Source: an uncultured Collinsella sp. (GTDB lineage: Bacteria; Actinomycetota; Coriobacteriia; Coriobacteriales; Coriobacteriaceae). Taken from it: a DNA stretch of 8,470 bases. The translations under genes were made by a program, and so were the position numbers. The notes beneath the pieces were generated by a model. It saw nothing but the letters and a program-made list of their open reading frames with translations. It had not been told where the DNA came from and did not search any database. Of this stretch, positions 4,136 to 8,470 are shown in pieces; the first letter of the stretch is position 1, and each line of letters opens with the position of its first letter. Where the stretch lies: assembly GCA_902491135.1 (NCBI GenBank), contig CABUGR010000031.1, positions 1-8,470 on the forward strand, given 5' to 3'.

Positions 4136-5134
4136 ATGACCCATTGCAATGACCAGCTCATCGACCAACTGCTCACTCAAGCCGAGCAAGAGGGGCGCTG
4201 TCTGATTCCCCCGAGCGCGGCGATCCGAAAAGCGCTCCTTCGGCGCACCGGCGGCACGGTTGTCTCGCCCATTCCGGGGTTGTTTGCGCGAAAAACGCGC
4301 TGGGATGAACTCAACCGAGCGCAACGCCATTGCGAGATTATCCGCGCCCTTGCGATCATCCATCCCGATTGGACGTTCTGCTCGTTTTCGGCAGCTTGCC
4401 TGCTGGGGCTCGAGGTCTCGTGGCGACACCTGAACGTCGTGCATGTTTGCAGCTCGACAAAGCCGTCGGCTCGTCCGGGCGCACATATTCAGCGACACCA
4501 GATTGAGCCGGCCGGAGCAATACGCAGAGCCGGCATATCGGTAACGCCGCCCATCCAAACGGCCACAGATTGCCTGCTGCAAACTGGTTTTGCCGACGGC
4601 ATGCCCATTGCCGATTCGACGATCTCAAAGCTCGGCCTTGCGCCGGAACAGCTGATGGAGGCCGTGGAGCAACGAGCGACTGCACGCAATGGTCGCGCGA
4701 TTCGCACCGCCCTCACAACGCTTCGATATGACGACGTCCGCGCCGAGAGCGGCGGGGGATCGGTCGCCCGAGCCGTCATGATCGAGACGGGCTTTGCGCC
4801 CGACTGGCTTCAATACGAGCTGACGGACCCCTTCGATTCGGCCAAGCCCATACGAACGGACTTTGCCTGGGAGCGCCAGGCGCGGGAACTCACACTGGGC
4901 GAGCTCGACGGGCTCATCAAATATACCAACCAGACCATGCTGGCCGGACGCACCACCGCCGAGGTGCTCGTTGCCGAACGACAGCGCGAGGCGCACCTAT
5001 CGCTCTACGGTCACCCTCTGCTGCGCTTTACCATGAACGAGGTCCGCTCGACAGGAATGCTCGCCAAAAAGCTGCAGACGGCAGGCATCCGGCAGACCGC
5101 GCTGCCGACATGGCTCAACGAGGTGGACCTGTAG
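4136..5134 (+). CDS. AbiEi-like protein with PD-(D/E)XK nuclease-type signature
   Basis: This 332-residue protein matches the layout of actinobacterial AbiEi-family antitoxin-like proteins. The N-terminal half (to about 150) carries the conserved pattern PGLFARK (47-53), then WTFCSFSAACLLGLEV (79-94) and the VTPPIQTATDCL segment (136-147). The C-terminal half has E204, RTDFAW (D242) and GELDGLIKY (E256, D258, K262), a PD-(D/E)XK/Vsr-like pattern. The ATG at 4136 has AAAGGAGG with 9 nt spacing. In AbiE systems AbiEi is the autoregulating antitoxin of the nucleotidyltransferase toxin AbiEii; no such partner is present here, so the gene is an orphan and may act differently. It sits between the two hairpin arrays, with 22 bp from its stop to the eroded unit of array B. 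Activity as a nuclease is inferred from residues only. Confidence 0.75.
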   Translation: MTHCNDQLIDQLLTQAEQEGRCLIPPSAAIRKALLRRTGGTVVSPIPGLFARKTRWDELNRAQRHCEIIRALAIIHPDWTFCSFSAACLLGLEVSWRHLNVVHVCSSTKPSARPGAHIQRHQIEPAGAIRRAGISVTPPIQTATDCLLQTGFADGMPIADSTISKLGLAPEQLMEAVEQRATARNGRAIRTALTTLRYDDVRAESGGGSVARAVMIETGFAPDWLQYELTDPFDSAKPIRTDFAWERQARELTLGELDGLIKYTNQTMLAGRTTAEVLVAERQREAHLSLYGHPLLRFTMNEVRSTGMLAKKLQTAGIRQTALPTWLNEVDL

Positions 5135-5155
5135 GAGCTGCTAGGCCACGCATCG

Positions 5156-5500
5156 CCGAATCGCATCCCCCCTATCTGGGCCGCGTTTTCCCAACGGCCA
5201 CGCCAACGGAAAGCGCGTCCCAGCCTGGACACTCAAAACGGGATGCGCTTTCCGGATGGCGGGCCTGGCGGAAAGCGTGTCCCGGAATCCCGTCTCAGAG
5301 CTGGACAGGCTTTCCGGTTGAGTCCTTCAGCGGAAACCGCATCCCGGAATAAACACTCAAACTGGGATGCGCTTTCCAAACGGCCGGCCAGCGGAAAACA
5401 CATCCCATTCTGAGGCACGATTCCGGGACGCAGTTTCCGCATGCGGCCCCGTTGGGAAAGTTAATCCCGTTCCGAGGCTGGATTCCGGGACGCAGCTTCC
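5156..5500. repeat. Hairpin repeat array B (five units plus one eroded)
   Basis: GGAAA arms start at 5208, 5270, 5332, 5393 and 5455 (steps 62, 62, 61, 62), the same size and period as array A; an eroded unit occupies about 5156-5191. The first three units are inverted: their loops read CTCA rather than TGAG, and the reverse complement of unit 3 (GTTTGAG, then ATTCCGGGATGCGGTTTCC) matches the array A units. Units 4 and 5 point forward. Unit 1 has the best-paired stem (GGAAAGCGCGTCCC with GGGATGCGCTTTCC, one G-U). The array fills the convergent gap between the AbiEi-like gene and the molybdoenzyme operon; nothing in it looks coding. Confidence 0.8.
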
Positions 5501-5517
5501 GCATGCGGAGGCGCTCC

Positions 5518-5553
5518 AAACAAAAGGCCCCGGCTCGCGATGGAGCTGGGGCC
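5518..5553 (-). terminator. Intrinsic terminator of the molybdoenzyme operon
   Basis: On the minus strand GGCCCC and GCTC pair with GAGC and GGGGCC around a 6-nt loop (one A-C mismatch), followed directly by TTTTGTTT. It lies 70 bp after the stop codon of the molybdenum hydroxylase gene, marking that gene as the end of its operon and separating it from array B. Confidence 0.8.
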
Positions 5554-5622
5554 AAAGGCGCAGCATATACAGTTGATGTTGAGCGCGAACAGCTCGTCAG
5601 CAATGACCGTCCGCGCCCTACC

Positions 5623-8373
5623 CTACCCGCGGTTGCGGACGCGGCTGTAGGGCGTATCCACCATGGGCAGATCTGGACGCAGTTTGCCGTCAAACGCGCG
5701 GTAGGCGTTCTGTACGGCGGGCGCCGTGGGAATCGTTGCGATCTCTCCAATGCCCTTGCCGCCGTATGCCACGGGCAACAGCTCGTCCTTCTCCACGTAA
5801 ATGGCGTGGATATCCGGAATCTCGGGCGCACGGAACAGCCCGAGCGTGCCGTACCTTACCTGGGGCACGCAGTCCTTGAGCGGCCAGTCCTCGGTAAGCG
5901 CATAGCCCATACCCATGAGCACACCGCCCTCGATCTGTCCCTGAATGGAGATCGGCTTCACAACCTTGCCGGAATCGTGCGCAGCATAGACCTCGCTCAC
6001 GCGACCGTCATCGTCCAGAATGACCACATGCGTGGCAAAGCCGTAGCAGATGTGGCTCTTGGGATTGGGAACGTCGGCGCCCAGCTTGTCGGTCGGCTCC
6101 AGGTACACGTAGCCAAACTCGCATCCCTCGAGCGCCTTGATGGCGGCCGCGGGATCCTGAGGATGCATACCCTGGCCGGCGACGAGCTCCTGCGTGTGCA
6201 GCTGATAGGCGCGACCGTCGTCATACTCGATCTTGACGCCGTCGCCATGCGCATTCACGGGAGCGGCGGGCGCAGACTTGCCGGCCTCGATATCAAGCAT
6301 GGCATCGCGCAGCAGGAAGGCGGCACCGCGCACGGCCTCGCCGGTCACGACCGTCTGACGTGAACCAGACGTGGTGCCGGAGTCGGGAGCGTTCTCGGTG
6401 GAGCACTCGCCGTTGGCAATGCAGCGAAGCGGCAGGCCGCATGCCTCGGCAACGTCCTGCAAAAAGACGGTGTTGCAGCCCTGGCCGATGTCGGACGTGG
6501 CGGCATAGACCACAGCCACGCCGTCCTCGATGCGAATCTTGCAGCGGCCGGCATCGGGCAGGCCCACGCCCACGCCGGCGTTCTTCATGGCGCAGGCGAT
6601 ACCGGCGTGTCCGGGATGCGCATAGTAGGCATCCTTGACCTCGAGCAGCGTCTCTTTAAGCGCCGTGGAGCAGTCGGCAATCTGGCCGTTGGGCAAAACC
6701 TCGCCCGGCTCGATGGCGTTACGGTAGCGGATCTCCCACGGATCCAGGCCGACCTTCTCTGCCAGCAAGTCGATCAGGCTCTCGAGCGCAAACTCGGACT
6801 GGCAAACGCCAAAGCCGCGGTACGCGCCGGCGGGCGGGTTGTTGGTGTAGTAGCCATAACCGCGAATGTCGGTGTTCTGGTACTTGTAGGGGCCGACGGC
6901 ATGCGTGCAGGCGCGCTCGAGCACCGGGCCGCACAGCGACGCGTAGGCGCCGGTGTCAAAGTTGATCTCGCAATCCAGGCCGGTAAAGTTGCCCTCGGCG
7001 TCGCAGCCCAGCGTAAAGGTGCCGTCCATGGCGTGGCGCTTGGGATGGAACGCGAGCGACTCGGCACGCGTGAGCTTGCACTTCACAGGACGCTGGAACT
7101 TATATGCGGCAAGCGCGGCCAGGTGCTGGATGGACACGTCCTCCTTGCCGCCAAAGCCGCCGCCCACGAGCATGGTCTCGACGACCACGCGCTCGGGCTC
7201 GTTGTCCCAGCCAAACATGTGGGCACACTCTTTGCGCGTGTCGTAGGCACCCTGGTCGGTCGACTGCACCTTGACGCCGTTCTTATACGGGAAGGCAACG
7301 GCGCACTCGGGCTCCAAGAAGGCATGCTCGGTAAAGGGCGTGGTAAAGCGCTGCGTCACGGTGAACGCGCTCTCCGCCAGCGCCTTGGCGGCGTCGCCGC
7401 GCGTCACATGGCGGCTCTGGCACACGTTGTCCTTGAGCTCCACCGTGTTGCCAAAGGCAAAGAAGCTGTCGTGCAGGCGCGGGGCGTCGGCAGCCTTGGC
7501 CTCGACAATGTTGCGCACGGGCTCCAGCGGCTCGTAGTCAATCTTTACGAGCTTCTTGGCCTTCTCGAGCGTCGCTTCGTCCTCGGCGACCACCAACACG
7601 ATGGCGTCACCCACGCAGCGGGTGATATCGCCCGCCGCAATCATGACGTCCCAGTCCTGGATAAGGTGGCCGACCTGGTTGACCGGCACGTCCTCGGCGC
7701 GCAGGATGCCCACCACGCCGGGCAGGGCCTCGGCCTTGGAGGTGTCGATGGAGAGCACACGGGCGCGCGGGTACTTGGAGCGCACGGCGCTGGCATAGGT
7801 CAGACCCGGCTGATCGAGCTCGTCGATGTCGTCGGGATACTTGCCCTCGCCGAGCACCTTCTTGCGCACGTCGATACGGAAGGCGCGCTCCAGGTCCTCG
7901 TCGATCTGCTTTTCGCCGCGAAGCACCGAAGCGGCCAGCGAGATGCCCTCGATAATCTTTTTGTAGCCGGTGCAGCGGCAGACGTTGCCACGGATGGCGT
8001 ACTTGATCTGCTCCTCAGTGGGCTCGGGATCCTCGGCGATGAGCGCTGCACCCGCCATGACCATGCCGGGGATGCAAAAGCCGCATTGCACGGCGCCCAC
8101 GGCGCCAAAGGCGTACACAAAGGCCTCGCGCACGTCCTCGGGCAGGCCCTCGACGGTCACGATGTTGCGACCGGCGGCAAGAGCGGTGGTCAGCACGCAC
8201 GCCTTGACGGCCGCACCGTCCACATGGATGGTGCAGGTACCGCAGGCGCCCTCGGAGCAGCCGTCCTTGGCGGAATGGATATGCAGGTCGTCGCGCAGGT
8301 AGCGCAGCAGCGGTTTGTTCTGAGTCGTCGTGCGCTCGACGCCGTTAACGGTAAAAGTGAATTCCTGTGCCAT
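5623..8373 (-). CDS. Molybdenum hydroxylase, Se-dependent xanthine dehydrogenase / XdhD type
   Basis: This 916-residue single-chain molybdenum hydroxylase has the layout of Desulfovibrio aldehyde oxidoreductase (Mop, 907 residues) and E. coli XdhD, with no FAD domain. Residues 1-75 are a plant-type [2Fe-2S] ferredoxin (C39, C44, C47, C59). Residues 80-155 are the helical [2Fe-2S] domain (CGFC 97-100; CRC 132-134). From about 170 come the hammerhead and molybdopterin-binding domains, with GGGFGGKED, AGAYRGFG and GQGCN, and the active-site glutamate in GGKGIGE (E877). Such enzymes hydroxylate purines or aldehydes at a Mo-pterin cytosine dinucleotide centre in the cytoplasm and pass electrons through the clusters. 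I favour purine oxidation because of overall resemblance to selenium-dependent xanthine dehydrogenases; the labile selenium of those enzymes is not genetically encoded, and no in-frame TGA is present. The ATG at 8371-8373 has AAGGGA 6 nt upstream and lies 12 bp after the preceding gene, so the two are co-transcribed. An aldehyde substrate cannot be excluded. Confidence 0.88.
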   Translation of the reverse strand: MAQEFTFTVNGVERTTTQNKPLLRYLRDDLHIHSAKDGCSEGACGTCTIHVDGAAVKACVLTTALAAGRNIVTVEGLPEDVREAFVYAFGAVGAVQCGFCIPGMVMAGAALIAEDPEPTEEQIKYAIRGNVCRCTGYKKIIEGISLAASVLRGEKQIDEDLERAFRIDVRKKVLGEGKYPDDIDELDQPGLTYASAVRSKYPRARVLSIDTSKAEALPGVVGILRAEDVPVNQVGHLIQDWDVMIAAGDITRCVGDAIVLVVAEDEATLEKAKKLVKIDYEPLEPVRNIVEAKAADAPRLHDSFFAFGNTVELKDNVCQSRHVTRGDAAKALAESAFTVTQRFTTPFTEHAFLEPECAVAFPYKNGVKVQSTDQGAYDTRKECAHMFGWDNEPERVVVETMLVGGGFGGKEDVSIQHLAALAAYKFQRPVKCKLTRAESLAFHPKRHAMDGTFTLGCDAEGNFTGLDCEINFDTGAYASLCGPVLERACTHAVGPYKYQNTDIRGYGYYTNNPPAGAYRGFGVCQSEFALESLIDLLAEKVGLDPWEIRYRNAIEPGEVLPNGQIADCSTALKETLLEVKDAYYAHPGHAGIACAMKNAGVGVGLPDAGRCKIRIEDGVAVVYAATSDIGQGCNTVFLQDVAEACGLPLRCIANGECSTENAPDSGTTSGSRQTVVTGEAVRGAAFLLRDAMLDIEAGKSAPAAPVNAHGDGVKIEYDDGRAYQLHTQELVAGQGMHPQDPAAAIKALEGCEFGYVYLEPTDKLGADVPNPKSHICYGFATHVVILDDDGRVSEVYAAHDSGKVVKPISIQGQIEGGVLMGMGYALTEDWPLKDCVPQVRYGTLGLFRAPEIPDIHAIYVEKDELLPVAYGGKGIGEIATIPTAPAVQNAYRAFDGKLRPDLPMVDTPYSRVRNRG

Positions 8374-8385
8374 GGTGATTCCCTT

Positions 8386-8470
8386 CTACACGCCGGCGGC
8401 AATGCCGGTGCGATCGTGGATGGCGCCATGCGGACAGACGACGGCGCACATGCCGCACGACAGACAGTCC
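8386..8470 (-). CDS. C-terminus of a 4Fe-4S ferredoxin-type protein (partial)
   Basis: Only the last 27 codons are in the window. They read DCLSCGMCAVVCPHGAIHD and end in TGIAAGV before TAG at 8386-8388. The CxxCxxCxxxCP pattern is a complete [4Fe-4S] cluster motif. The gene ends 12 bp before the molybdenum hydroxylase start. A ferredoxin or a larger iron-sulfur oxidoreductase (for example a YgfK-like subunit, known to accompany XdhD-type enzymes) would be the natural electron acceptor for the hydroxylase, which lacks FAD. Which of these it is cannot be told from this fragment. Confidence 0.75.
   Translation of the reverse strand, partial: DCLSCGMCAVVCPHGAIHDRTGIAAGV

Noticed and set aside
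3607..5500. Integron attC site array
   Set aside because: No GTTRRRY/RYYYAAC core sites, no integrase and no cassette open frames between the units.
5295..5831. 178-residue minus-strand frame and a 303-residue plus-strand frame (5452-6363) over array B and the end of the hydroxylase gene
   Set aside because: Both overlap the real hydroxylase gene in other frames and run through the hairpin array and terminator; neither resembles a known protein nor has a ribosome site.
5623..8373. Selenocysteine coding in the hydroxylase
   Set aside because: The reading frame has no internal TGA, and selenium in this enzyme family is a labile cofactor rather than an amino acid.
1..8470. tRNA or rRNA genes, insertion sequences
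   Set aside because: No cloverleaf-type T-arm, rRNA segment or transposase-like translation was seen on either strand.

Overview
The window looks like chromosomal DNA of a high-GC, anaerobic gut actinobacterium, most likely class Coriobacteriia (a Collinsella-like genome). The grounds are GC-rich coding sequence, strong GGAGG-type ribosome sites, a fused molybdenum hydroxylase of the selenium-dependent xanthine dehydrogenase / XdhD type, orphan AbiEi-like and DUF4143/DUF234 ATPase genes, and a SIMPL-domain gene. The assignment is an inference from gene content; no rRNA or tRNA is present to confirm it.

Layout. Bases 1-27 may be the tail of a plus-strand gene. Bases 104-430 hold what I read as a complete type I toxin-antitoxin locus: a LexA-like box, an extended -10 promoter, a ribosome site locked in a hairpin, a 41-residue membrane peptide with a basic tail, and a convergent antisense RNA with its own promoter and intrinsic terminator overlapping the 3' end of the toxin gene. 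Bases 484-1124 (minus) are a SIMPL/DUF541 gene broken by a one-base frameshift. Bases 1320-1540 carry a second, decayed copy of the toxin locus in which the toxin start is gone but the antisense promoter is kept. Bases 1564-1946 (minus) are a deleted remnant of a DUF4143-type ATPase, preceded by a 23-bp tandem repeat. Bases 2091-3482 (minus) encode an intact ATPase_2/DUF234 protein, controlled from a 48-bp, almost perfect palindrome.

Bases 3607-3839 and 5156-5500 hold two arrays of about 45-nt imperfect hairpins spaced every 61-62 bp (four units; five units plus one eroded unit). They flank a solitary AbiEi-like protein with a PD-(D/E)XK-type signature (4136-5134). Three units of the second array are inverted relative to all the others, without any break in the 62-bp spacing. 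Bases 5518-8470 (minus) are the end of a molybdoenzyme operon: the C-terminus of a 4Fe-4S protein, then a 916-residue protein with two [2Fe-2S] domains and a molybdopterin domain, then an intrinsic terminator.

How the parts work together. The molybdoenzyme operon is ordinary anaerobic purine or aldehyde metabolism. The rest is an accessory region of stress or defence-like genes, pseudogenes and repeats. The strongest candidates for something undescribed are the apparently SOS-linked small-peptide toxin locus with its decayed duplicate, and the phased, orientation-switching hairpin arrays around the AbiEi-like gene.
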